This document shows, piece after piece, positions 17,944-24,976 of a stretch of 64,000 bases of DNA; the stretch's first letter is position 1; each line of letters starts with the position of its first letter. Origin of the DNA: JALZKA01 sp033856515 (GTDB taxonomy: Bacteria; Actinomycetota; Thermoleophilia; Solirubrobacterales; 70-9); NCBI GenBank assembly GCA_033856515.1, contig JAWVEY010000003.1, positions 62,001 to 126,000 of the forward strand, read 5' to 3'. A program made the position numbers and the translations under genes. Below the pieces are notes generated by a model, which did no database searches, was not told the DNA's origin, and was given only the letters and a program-made list of their open reading frames with translations.

Positions 17944-19320
17944 TTAGCCCGAAATAACCCGCAACAAGCGGTTCAAGGTCTCGTCACGGCCCAAGAGGGC
18001 GAGCGAGTCGAAGATCCCCGGCGAGATTGTGCTGCCCGTGATCGCGACCCTGATCGGCTGATAGACCGCCCCAGGCTTCATTTCCAGGCGCTCCACGACC
18101 TCTGAGAGAGCCTCCTCGAGCGTCTCCGCAGACCACTCCGGGACGCTCTCGAGCGCAGCGTGAACAGCCTTGAGCGTCTCGATGCCCTCCGGGCCGAGGA
18201 ACTTCTGGCGCGCCTTTTCGTCATCGACGGGCTCTGAGAAGACGAAGCGGATGAGCGGCCAGACGTCGTCGAGCGTCTGCGCCTTGTCCTGTGCCACGCG
18301 GCAGGCCTCGGCAAAGTGCTCGCGGTCGGATGGTGGTTCGACTCCCGAGCGCTCCAGGTGGTCCGCGACCATCTCGGCGTACTCCCCTGGGTCGAGTTCG
18401 CGCATGAAGCGCCCGTTGAGCCAGCGGAGCTTCTGCTCGTCGAAGATCGCCGACGCGCGGCCGATCCGCGCAACGTCGAAGCGTGAGACGAGTTCCTCGG
18501 TCGACATGATCGTCGTGTCGTCGTCGGTGCCCCAACCCAGCAGCGCCAGATAGTTCCGCACCGCCTCCGGCAGATACCCCGCGTCGCGGAGCTCCTGGAC
18601 CGACGCCGCCCCATGACGCTTCGAGAGCTTCTTCCCGTCGGGCCCGTGGAGGAGGGGCAGGTGGACGTAGCGCGGCGGCTCGTGGCCCAGCGCCTCCAGC
18701 ACCATCGCCTGCTTCGGCGTATTCGAAAGATGGTCGTCGCCGCGGATCACGTCCGTGATGCCCATCTCGGCGTCGTCCACGGCGACGGCGAGGTTGTAGA
18801 GCGGCGTGCCGTCGCCGCGGGCGATCACGAAATCGTCCTGCGAGTCGTTCGGAAATGAGACGTCTCCCCGAAGCAGGTCGTGGACCACGGTCGAGCCATC
18901 GTCGGGTACGCGCAGGCGGGTCGCCGCTCCCGGCTCGTCCCGGGGCTCGCCCCGGTAACCGCGATTGCCGTTGGCGGCCTTCCATTCGCGCACCTCGTCG
19001 CCACTCGACGGGTCCTTGTAGGCGCGACCGGACTCGAGCAGCTGCTCGACCGCCAGGGCATGGCGCTCACGCCGGTCGTACTGCGAGACGGGCTCGCCAT
19101 CCCAGTCCAGCTCGAGCCACTGGAGCGCGTCGATTATCTGCCCCACGTTCTCCGGAGTCGAGCGCTCGCGGTCCGTGTCCTCGATCCGGAGGACCATCGT
19201 CCCGCCCCACCCCTGAGCCGCCAGCCAGTTGTAGAGAGCCGTGCGCGCGCCACCGATGTGTAGCGCTCCCGTGGGGGAAGGTGCGAAGCGGACCTTTCTA
19301 GGCTCGGGCGGAATGCTCAT
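17944..19320 (-). CDS. gltX: Glutamyl-tRNA synthetase
   Basis: The 458-residue class I synthetase charges tRNA with glutamate; together with GatCAB here it probably also charges tRNAGln. Motifs: FAPSPTGALHIGGARTAL (HIGH-type) near residue 10, RIEDTDRERS, and KLSKRHG (KMSKS-type). The ATG at 19320-19318 gives the normal N-terminus, and no start lies between it and the HIGH region. This start overlaps the nfo start head to head by 8 bp, so promoter and ribosome site lie inside the divergent gene. Confidence 0.96.
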   Translation of the reverse strand: MSIPPEPRKVRFAPSPTGALHIGGARTALYNWLAAQGWGGTMVLRIEDTDRERSTPENVGQIIDALQWLELDWDGEPVSQYDRRERHALAVEQLLESGRAYKDPSSGDEVREWKAANGNRGYRGEPRDEPGAATRLRVPDDGSTVVHDLLRGDVSFPNDSQDDFVIARGDGTPLYNLAVAVDDAEMGITDVIRGDDHLSNTPKQAMVLEALGHEPPRYVHLPLLHGPDGKKLSKRHGAASVQELRDAGYLPEAVRNYLALLGWGTDDDTTIMSTEELVSRFDVARIGRASAIFDEQKLRWLNGRFMRELDPGEYAEMVADHLERSGVEPPSDREHFAEACRVAQDKAQTLDDVWPLIRFVFSEPVDDEKARQKFLGPEGIETLKAVHAALESVPEWSAETLEEALSEVVERLEMKPGAVYQPIRVAITGSTISPGIFDSLALLGRDETLNRLLRVISG

Positions 19321-20182
19321 AGGTGCACACGTATCCATAGCGGGCGGGCTGCCCAACGCGGTGGCCCGTGGGATCGAGATCGAGTGCGACTCGATCCAGA
19401 TCTTCAACCAGAGCTCGCGCCAGTGGAAGCCGCAGAACCACTCGGACGAAGCCATCGCCGAGTTCCGCGAGGGCGTCGAGGGCTCGCGCATCGGCCCCGT
19501 TCTGATCCACGCGGTATACCTGATCAACGCGGCATCCCTCGAGGACGAGGTGCGCTCGAAGTCGCTCGAGGCGCTGAAGGGAGCCCTCGCGCTGGGAGAC
19601 CGGATCGGAGCCACGGGCGTAGTCCTCCACCCCGGCTCGCAGAAGCAGCGTGACTACGAGGAGTGCATGGCGGCGGTGGGCGAGGCGATCCGCGAATGCC
19701 TGGCCGAGACCGAGAAGTGTCCACTCCTCCTGGAGGACACCGCGGGCGCGGGCGGCACCCTCGGCCGCGACCTCTCAGAGCTCGCCCGCCTTGTCGAGCT
19801 GGGAGGCGGCGACGAGCGGATCGGAATCTGCCTCGACTGCTGCCACCTCCTGGCCTCGGGGTTCGAGGTGAGGGAGCGCCAGGCGCTGTCCGAGATCGTG
19901 GACGAGCTAGACCTCAAGATCGGCCTCGACCGGCTCCATGCCCTCCACGTCAATGACTCGCAGATGCCCCTTGGGTCGAACCGCGACCGCCACGCGAGCC
20001 TGGGCGAGGGCGAACTGGGCGACCGCGGCCTGAGGGTCTTCCTCTCCGAACCGAGGTTCGAGGGGCTCCCAGCGATCCTGGAGACGCCCGGCCCGGGCCA
20101 GAGCGGCACCGGCCCCGACCTGGCCGAGATTCGCAAGGCGAAGCGCCTGAGGCGCGAAGGCCAGCGAAACCGCAAGCGGTAG
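19313..20182 (+). CDS. nfo: Endonuclease IV (AP endonuclease)
   Basis: Nfo cleaves DNA 5' of abasic sites in base excision repair using three zinc ions. The 289-residue protein begins MLIGAHVSIAGGL, the family start, and carries the zinc ligands in LIHAVYLIN, LHPG, LEDTAGAGGTLG, GICLDCCHLLASG, LHVNDSQMPLGSNRDRHASLGEG and ILETPG. The ATG at 19313 overlaps gltX by 8 bp in divergent orientation. An ATG further upstream in the gltX gene would add unrelated residues. Confidence 0.95.
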   Translation: MLIGAHVSIAGGLPNAVARGIEIECDSIQIFNQSSRQWKPQNHSDEAIAEFREGVEGSRIGPVLIHAVYLINAASLEDEVRSKSLEALKGALALGDRIGATGVVLHPGSQKQRDYEECMAAVGEAIRECLAETEKCPLLLEDTAGAGGTLGRDLSELARLVELGGGDERIGICLDCCHLLASGFEVRERQALSEIVDELDLKIGLDRLHALHVNDSQMPLGSNRDRHASLGEGELGDRGLRVFLSEPRFEGLPAILETPGPGQSGTGPDLAEIRKAKRLRREGQRNRKR

Positions 20183-20204
20183 GTAGCGGCTTTACATAAA
20201 CGAA

Positions 20205-20235
20205 GACGCGCCGGCCACCCTAGTGCCGGCGCGTC
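20205..20235. terminator. Strong hairpin downstream of nfo
   Basis: GACGCGCCGGC (20205-20215) pairs perfectly with GCCGGCGCGTC (20225-20235) around a 9-base loop, between the convergent nfo and LPFTG genes. It could end transcripts from both sides, although no T tract follows. Confidence 0.6.
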
Positions 20236-20262
20236 CAACCCGAGAACGCCCGTGTCTCCGAT

Positions 20263-20280
20263 GGCGCCCGTGAGGGCGCC
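20263..20280 (-). terminator. Hairpin downstream of the first LPFTG gene
   Basis: GGCGCCC and GGGCGCC (7 bp) enclose GTGA, starting 11 bases after the stop of the LPFTG gene on the minus strand. A second hairpin follows at 20205-20235. Confidence 0.5.
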
Positions 20281-20291
20281 TTACCCCAAGC

Positions 20292-20579
20292 TCAGCGCAG
20301 GTCCTTTGGCTCTCGAGAAACGGCCCTCTGCAGGGCGAGTCCGAGGCCGGTCACCGCAAGCGCCACCGCGAGCATCGCGATCACGTCGAAACCGGTGAAG
20401 GGCAGCGGGCCGACGGAGTCGTTGAGTCCGCCGCCACTGTCCTTGAAGGTGATGGTTGAAGGGTCGTACTGATCAGAAGTCGGGCCCTGAGCCGCCGCGA
20501 CACCGGGCATTGCGCCTAGCATCAGCATGGCTGCGACGAGCAGTCCGACAGTCTTTCGCTTTAGGGTGTTCTTGGGCAT
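20292..20579 (-). CDS. Small LPFTG-anchored surface protein (first copy)
   Basis: The 95-residue precursor has a signal peptide (LLVAAMLMLGAMPGVAAAQG), a short mature part with GPTSDQYDPSTITF, then the sorting signal LPFTG followed by a hydrophobic segment and a charged tail (RAVSREPKDLR). This is the layout of a sortase substrate, with a mature exposed part of only about 30 residues. A homologue with the same DQY..PSTIT and LPFTG pattern lies at 34.6 kb, and a sortase gene lies at 47.0 kb. It is divergent from the two-component operon at 20.8 kb and shares its control region. Function unknown. Confidence 0.88.
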   Translation of the reverse strand: MPKNTLKRKTVGLLVAAMLMLGAMPGVAAAQGPTSDQYDPSTITFKDSGGGLNDSVGPLPFTGFDVIAMLAVALAVTGLGLALQRAVSREPKDLR

Positions 20580-20640
20580 TTTGCGGGTATTCCTTCCCCC
20601 TGTTGGGTGTTCTCTTGGGTGTCACGGTAGGAATGGGCCG

Positions 20641-20673
20641 TGAGAGCAAGGTGAGGGGGCGATGAGAGTTCGT
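20641..20673 (-). promoter_or_regulatory. Three 11-bp-spaced TGAGAG direct repeats (leftward array)
   Basis: The units TGAGAGCAAGG, TGAGGGGGCGA and TGAGAGTTCGT follow each other without a gap at 20641, 20652 and 20663. On the minus strand they read CTCTCA or CCCTCA, oriented toward the LPFTG gene. An 11-bp period is typical of sites for OmpR/PhoB-type regulators, and such a regulator is encoded at 22715-23380. Confidence 0.6.
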
Positions 20674-20693
20674 CTTATGAAATGCCCGTTTCC

Positions 20694-20721
20694 TCTCATC
20701 CCAATCTCATCCGCCTCTCAT
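20694..20721 (+). promoter_or_regulatory. Three 11-bp-spaced TCTCAT direct repeats (rightward array)
   Basis: TCTCAT occurs at 20694-20699, 20705-20710 and 20716-20721, exactly 11 bp apart, oriented toward the operon starting at 20777. It mirrors the leftward array at 20641-20673. The likely ligand is the OmpR-family regulator of that operon, which would then control itself. Confidence 0.6.
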
Positions 20722-20776
20722 GATGCGCGGGCAGTCTCAGTGGCGTGTACGCACACAATTCCCTGGGGGCTGACCG

Positions 20777-21184
20777 ATGAGCGGCCGCTATCGGACGGTG
20801 GCCCTCCAGGCGGTGGGTGTTGCGGTACTCGCAGCGTTCGTCTTCATCGCATTCCTACGCCCTTCCGAGCCTGGTGACCTGGCCGGAATCGACGCTCCCG
20901 GTGGGGGCGACAGCCCGGCCGCGGTCACGCCGCCCGACGACGACAAGGAGAAGGGCGGTAAGAAGGGCGGAAAAGACAAGAACGGCCCCAACGGGAACGA
21001 GCGCTCGAACGGCAATGACCGCCGCGATGGCAATGGCCCTCCGAACGGCCCTGACGACGACGAGACGGACACCCCGCCCGACGGCGATGACGGTCCCGAC
21101 GACGATCAGTACACGGACCTCGTAAGCGTGCTCATGAAACAGGTCGGCCAGCCCGAGCTGTTCAAGGAGATCGACGTTCCCTAG
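20777..21184 (+). CDS. Membrane-anchored low-complexity protein upstream of a two-component system
   Basis: The 135-residue protein has one membrane segment near the N-terminus (VALQAVGVAVLAAFVFIAFL). It is followed by a long region of Asp, Gly, Lys, Asn and Pro (GGKKGGKDKNGPNGNER type), then an acidic stretch and a short ordered end (YTDLVSVLMKQVGQPELFKEI). It is the first gene of the operon with the kinase 20 bp downstream, so it may be a sensor accessory or a target of that system. No known family was recognised. ATG at 20777 has GGGG about 9 bp upstream. Confidence 0.8.
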   Translation: MSGRYRTVALQAVGVAVLAAFVFIAFLRPSEPGDLAGIDAPGGGDSPAAVTPPDDDKEKGGKKGGKDKNGPNGNERSNGNDRRDGNGPPNGPDDDETDTPPDGDDGPDDDQYTDLVSVLMKQVGQPELFKEIDVP

Positions 21185-21203
21185 CGAGTATCTTGGCCAT
21201 CCC

Positions 21204-22730
21204 ATGGCGCCCGCTCGCGAGGACAGCGCCGCCTTGGCGGACAACAAGATGCGGGCGGCTATGAGCCGGCCCGGGGATGGCCTGCGCCCGGATAGCGGCA
21301 GAAACCTCCGGCGACCCCTGCTCGGCGATGTCCGGACGCGCGTCCTGGCTTCGTTCTTCATCCTCCTCGTCGTCTCGACCGCGGTCTCCCTCTTGGTCCT
21401 GCGCCAGGTCCTGATCTCACGGATCGGAAACGACGTGCGCGAGACGCTCACTGCCCAGGTCGAACCGCTCCGCAACATCGCCGCGACCGGAAGGGATCCA
21501 GACACAGGCAAGCTGCTGAATGGTGACCTCGAGAAGATCTTCGCTGCCTATCTGCAGCAAGAGCGCGCGGCGGACGACGGATTCCTGGCGACCTTCATCA
21601 GCGGGAATCGCAACCAGTCAGAGCCCGCGGATGCTCAGCTGCCCGCGGAGCTGGCCGACCTCTCGTCCATCGACGCGCCCGTCACCGATCGCGTTTCCAC
21701 GCAGAGCGGTGAGGAGATCCAGTACGTGGCGGTGCCCGTCACCGGCGGCGGTCGCTCCGGCGTCCTGGTCGCCGCGGAGAGCCTCCAAGACGAGCGCGAC
21801 CAGGTGGAGAGCGCGGTCACCCTGGCAATCGCGGTGAGTGTCGTGGTGACGCTCCTTGCCTCGCTCTTCATCTGGCTTGCAGCCGGGCGAGCGGTGCAGC
21901 CGCTCCGCGCCCTCGCGCGGACAACGCGCACGATCACCGACACCGACCTCTCGGATCGCGTCTCCGTTCGGGGCGGCGACGAGATCGCCGAGCTCGGGCG
22001 CACCTTCAACAGCATGCTCGACCGCCTGGAGTCCGCGTTCGAGGACCAGAAGGAGTTCCTCGCAGACGTCGGGCACGAGCTGCGAACGCCGATCACCGTG
22101 ATCCGGGGCCATCTCGAGACGCTCGGGGACGACCCGGCCGAACGGGCCGAGGCGAGCGGCGTGATCCAGGACGAGTTGGAGCGGATGAGCCGGCTGGTCG
22201 ACGACCTCCTTCTTCTCGCCCGTTCCGATCGCGCCGACTTCCTGCGCCCTGAGCCGCTCGACCTCGACCTGCTCACCCACGACCTCTTCGCCAAGGCGCG
22301 AACGCTCGGCGAGCGGCGATGGAAGGTGGACCGTGCCGACGTCGCCCTGTTCGAGGGCGACCCCCATCGTCTCACCTCAGCCGTGATGAACCTCGCCCAG
22401 AATGCCGTCAAGCACACGCGCGGCAACCAGGTGATCGCGATCGGCAGCTCGCACGAGGGCAGGCTCATCCGCATCTGGGTCCGCGACGAGGGCGAGGGGA
22501 TCGAACTGCACGAGCAGGAGCGGATCTTCGAGCGATTCGCCAGGGGTGGTCAGCGCCCGGGCCACGGGCACGGCGCGGGCCTCGGGCTCGCGATCGTCAA
22601 GGCAATCGCAGAGGCGCACGGCGGCTGGGTCGAGGTGGAATCGAACCCGGGCGTAGGCTCGACCTTCACCGTGATCGTCCCGGCGGACCACCAAGAAGAG
22701 AACAAGAGCGAGTCTTGGCGCGCATCCTGA
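21204..22730 (+). CDS. HAMP-domain membrane histidine kinase
   Basis: The 508-residue kinase has a membrane segment near residues 48-70, an extracytoplasmic domain to about 200, a second segment (LAIAVSVVVTLLASLFIWLAA), a HAMP domain (RAVQPLRALARTTRTI), the phosphoacceptor helix DVGHELRTPITVIRGHLETL and an ATPase domain (LAQNAVKHT, DEGEGIELHEQ, GHGAGLGLAIVKAIAEAHGG). It is the sensor partner of the OmpR-family regulator whose gene overlaps its end by 16 bp. The extracytoplasmic part contains a motif AVPVTGGG typical of sensor domains but its ligand is unknown. Confidence 0.94.
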   Translation: MAPAREDSAALADNKMRAAMSRPGDGLRPDSGRNLRRPLLGDVRTRVLASFFILLVVSTAVSLLVLRQVLISRIGNDVRETLTAQVEPLRNIAATGRDPDTGKLLNGDLEKIFAAYLQQERAADDGFLATFISGNRNQSEPADAQLPAELADLSSIDAPVTDRVSTQSGEEIQYVAVPVTGGGRSGVLVAAESLQDERDQVESAVTLAIAVSVVVTLLASLFIWLAAGRAVQPLRALARTTRTITDTDLSDRVSVRGGDEIAELGRTFNSMLDRLESAFEDQKEFLADVGHELRTPITVIRGHLETLGDDPAERAEASGVIQDELERMSRLVDDLLLLARSDRADFLRPEPLDLDLLTHDLFAKARTLGERRWKVDRADVALFEGDPHRLTSAVMNLAQNAVKHTRGNQVIAIGSSHEGRLIRIWVRDEGEGIELHEQERIFERFARGGQRPGHGHGAGLGLAIVKAIAEAHGGWVEVESNPGVGSTFTVIVPADHQEENKSESWRAS

Positions 22731-23380
22731 TCGCCGAGGACGAGCCGCGCCTCGCCGCATTCCTCGAGAAGGGCCTTCGGGCGGGAGGGTTCGCCACAAC
22801 CGTCGTCTCCGACGGGATCGGCGCGAGCGCGATCGCGAAGGACGAGGACTTCGACCTCCTCATTCTCGACCTCGGGCTGCCTGGCCGTGACGGCCTTGAC
22901 GTTCTCCGCGACGTGCGCGCCGCGCAGAACAAGCTGCCCGTGATCATCCTCACCGCACGCGACGACACCTCGGACCGCATCGCGGGGCTCGAGGCGGGCG
23001 CTGACGACTACATCGGCAAGCCGTTCCACTTCGAGGAGCTCGTCGCCCGCGTCCGGGCGCGCCTTCGCGGGGACACCGGCCCGCCCGAGGAGCGCCATCA
23101 GATCTCTGAGGGAGGCATCACCCTCGACCTCCGCACCCGCTGGGTGAGCTCAGGGTCGACGACCGTGGAGCTGTCAGCGCGCGAGTTCGAGCTCCTTCGC
23201 ACCTTCCTTGAGCACCCGAACCAGGTCCTGAGCCGCGAGCAGCTCCTGGCCCACGTATGGGGCTACGACTACGACCCGGGCTCGAACGTCGTGGACGTCT
23301 ACGTGGGCTACCTGCGCCGAAAGCTCTCGACCGACGCGTTCGAGACGGTGCGCGGGGTCGGGTACCGCTACCGGGCGTAG
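22715..23380 (+). CDS. OmpR/PhoB-family response regulator
   Basis: The 221-residue protein has a receiver (RILIAEDEPRLAAFLEKGL; phospho-acceptor Asp in LLILDLGLPG; Lys in YIGKPFHFEEL) and a winged-helix output domain (VELSAREFELLRTFLEHPN, SREQLLAHVWGYDYDPGSNVVDVYVGYLRRKL). TTG at 22715 gives the normal N-terminus MARILIAEDE and overlaps the kinase gene by 16 bp. It is the best candidate to bind the 11-bp repeats at 20641-20721, controlling its own operon and the divergent LPFTG gene. Confidence 0.94.
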   Translation: MARILIAEDEPRLAAFLEKGLRAGGFATTVVSDGIGASAIAKDEDFDLLILDLGLPGRDGLDVLRDVRAAQNKLPVIILTARDDTSDRIAGLEAGADDYIGKPFHFEELVARVRARLRGDTGPPEERHQISEGGITLDLRTRWVSSGSTTVELSAREFELLRTFLEHPNQVLSREQLLAHVWGYDYDPGSNVVDVYVGYLRRKLSTDAFETVRGVGYRYRA

Positions 23381-23430
23381 GGCTTCCGCCTCGGACCGCG
23401 GGGTGCCCATGAGTGGCTCTTCTGTGGATC

Positions 23431-23476
23431 GTGGAGGGTTGTCGTTGATATGCGATGTCAAGTCTCCACTCTGTGG
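23431..23476 (+). repeat. Left inverted repeat of the DUF559 unit
   Basis: The first 25 bases (23431-23455) match the reverse complement of 24382-24406 with one mismatch. Similarity continues inward for about 20 more bases with a few changes and one 1-bp gap. The repeat covers the 3' end of the DUF559 gene and also contains a GGAGGG ribosome-site-like sequence and an ATG on the plus strand. Confidence 0.8.
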
Positions 23477-24387
23477 CGCCGCTGGGCTATGACGGCGAGC
23501 ATTCGGTCGAATACTCCGTCCTCGTCTTCGTTGATTTGGCGGCCCGTGATCGGCATGACGGCTACGCCTGCTGCTTGAAGCTTCGCCCACTTCAGGCGAT
23601 CCCGTTCGAATGCCGCGCGGCCTGAATGACCGTCCCATCCGTCGAGCTCGACACAGAACTCCTCGTCGCGCCATAGAAAGTCCACCTCTTCTCCTTGGAT
23701 GCTGCCGTTCGTTTCGAACCCCTTGATGCCTCGATTGCGAAGCAAGCGCAACATGAGCCGCTCCCCGTCCGAGCGGGTGCGCTGCGGGCCGCCTTCGAGT
23801 CGCAGGACGTGGTTCAGCGCTGGGACACCTCGGCAGCCGGAGTTCCGCTCGGTCTGATCTCGGAGCTCCTTCTCTGAGGCCAAGCGCCGGAACGCCGCCT
23901 CGGCGACCAGCGCTTCGAGCTCGTAGGGGTCATCGACGATGCTTGCCATGTCGAACACGGTCCGCGGCGGGCTCGTCACTCGCATGCCGTGGCGCTTTCG
24001 GACGTCGCGACGCTCCAGGTCGATCCTGCTGATCACAACCCTCGGACGCTCGATGCGCTTCTGGCGCGGCACGATCACCCACGGATAAGCGTTCGCCGGA
24101 TACTTCGCGAGGCCCCAGATCCGCGTCGCGCTTCTCTGACCCAGAGTCGCCTCTTCCCCGCATGCAAAGAGTCCAGCCTGCGAGTAGGCCCATTCCGGCG
24201 CCACGGCGCCGACGAGATACACACCGCGATGGAGAGCGACAAGCCTCCCGTCTCGCAATCTCCACTGGATTTGCTGGGGAGACAGGCCCGCCGCTAGAAG
24301 CTGGTCACGAGTGACAACACCGTTCTGGCGACCGGCAAGCCGTTGGATGATCGAGTCGGGCAACAGAGTGGAGGACTTGCGTCGCAT
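23458..24387 (-). CDS. AbiEi-type winged helix / DUF559 nuclease-fold protein
   Basis: The 309-residue protein has an N-terminal AbiEi-like winged helix (NGVVTRDQLLAAGLSPQQIQWRLRDGRLVALHRGVY, residues 22-57) and a C-terminal DUF559 domain. That domain carries the restriction-endonuclease-like core VDFLWRDEEFCVELDGWDGH: Asp236, Glu247, Asp249, His254. Such proteins are common in actinobacteria, often as several copies, and have no proven function; the annotation 'antitoxin' is only by homology of the first domain. The ATG at 24387 lies inside the right inverted repeat together with its GGAGGG ribosome site. Both ends of the gene fall in the repeats, suggesting a mobile unit. Confidence 0.85.
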   Translation of the reverse strand: MRRKSSTLLPDSIIQRLAGRQNGVVTRDQLLAAGLSPQQIQWRLRDGRLVALHRGVYLVGAVAPEWAYSQAGLFACGEEATLGQRSATRIWGLAKYPANAYPWVIVPRQKRIERPRVVISRIDLERRDVRKRHGMRVTSPPRTVFDMASIVDDPYELEALVAEAAFRRLASEKELRDQTERNSGCRGVPALNHVLRLEGGPQRTRSDGERLMLRLLRNRGIKGFETNGSIQGEEVDFLWRDEEFCVELDGWDGHSGRAAFERDRLKWAKLQAAGVAVMPITGRQINEDEDGVFDRMLAVIAQRRHRVET

Positions 24388-24406
24388 AGCAACGACAACC
24401 CTCCAC
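24361..24406 (-). repeat. Right inverted repeat of the DUF559 unit
   Basis: This is the reverse-complement partner of 23431-23476. It carries the ribosome site GGAGGG and the first codons of the DUF559 gene (MRRKSSTLL). No clear target-site duplication was found outside the two repeats. Confidence 0.8.
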
Positions 24407-24453
24407 GCGTCGACCGCGCCCCCCTTTGCGCCAAGATTGATCCCCTTTAGTGC

Positions 24454-24470
24454 CCGCGCCGAAGGCGCGG
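24454..24470 (-). terminator. GC-rich hairpin downstream of the cysteine-rich gene
   Basis: CCGCGCC (24454-24460) pairs with GGCGCGG (24464-24470) across GAA. It lies about 60 bp past the stop at 24531 of the minus-strand gene. A further GCGCGC..GCGCGC self-pairing stretch lies nearby at about 24488-24501. Confidence 0.45.
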
Positions 24471-24530
24471 TATCGCGAGAAGAACCCGCGCGCACGCGCG
24501 CACTGGGCACCACACGATCTGTAGCTCCAG

Positions 24531-24926
24531 CTAAAGCGCGTTGCGCAGGTCGAAGGCTCTGAGGCCTTCGGGGCCGGCGTCGGAGGCGTCGAAGAAGCGC
24601 TTGTTCACGCAGTGGTACTCCTCCCCCGTGCCGGCGAACGCCGGCTCGACCCGGAACTGGCACTGGGGCATCGGCTGGCCGGTGACCTTAAGGCCGCCGA
24701 AGCCGCCCGAGTTCTCGGCGACCTGGAACATGTCCACGTCCACCTCGGCGCGGAAGACCTTGCGCAAGCAGCCCATGTAGGTGTTGCCGGTGAACTTGTC
24801 CTCGTACGAGTAGAGGTACTTGCAGCGGACATCGAGGCACCCGCGCGGCTCGACCACCTTGTCGCAGAAGGTTCCGCACTTCCGGCATTCGCCGGGCTCG
24901 GTCTTTGCGCGTTGGTCGAGCGCCAC
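24531..24926 (-). CDS. Cysteine-rich probable metal-binding protein
   Basis: The 131-residue protein has eight cysteines: Cys14, 17, 21, 30 and 35 in a zinc-ribbon-like cluster (ECRKCGTFCDK), then single ones near 53, 89 and 106. The middle has many aromatic residues (YLYSYEDKFTGNTYMGC). It contains no membrane segment or signal peptide. No family was recognised. It starts at a GTG and lies about 50 bp downstream of dnaE on the same strand. Zinc binding is inferred from cysteine spacing. Confidence 0.75.
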   Translation of the reverse strand: MALDQRAKTEPGECRKCGTFCDKVVEPRGCLDVRCKYLYSYEDKFTGNTYMGCLRKVFRAEVDVDMFQVAENSGGFGGLKVTGQPMPQCQFRVEPAFAGTGEEYHCVNKRFFDASDAGPEGLRAFDLRNAL

Positions 24927-24976
24927 TCGCGAAGTGTAAGTGCGCGAGAGGAGGTCTGGCTACTGCGTGCGGATGG

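Noticed and set aside
23394..24418. GACCGCG on both sides of the DUF559 unit as a target-site duplication
   Set aside because: The two copies lie at unequal distances (about 30 and 5 bp) from the inverted repeats, and a 7-bp match is expected by chance here.
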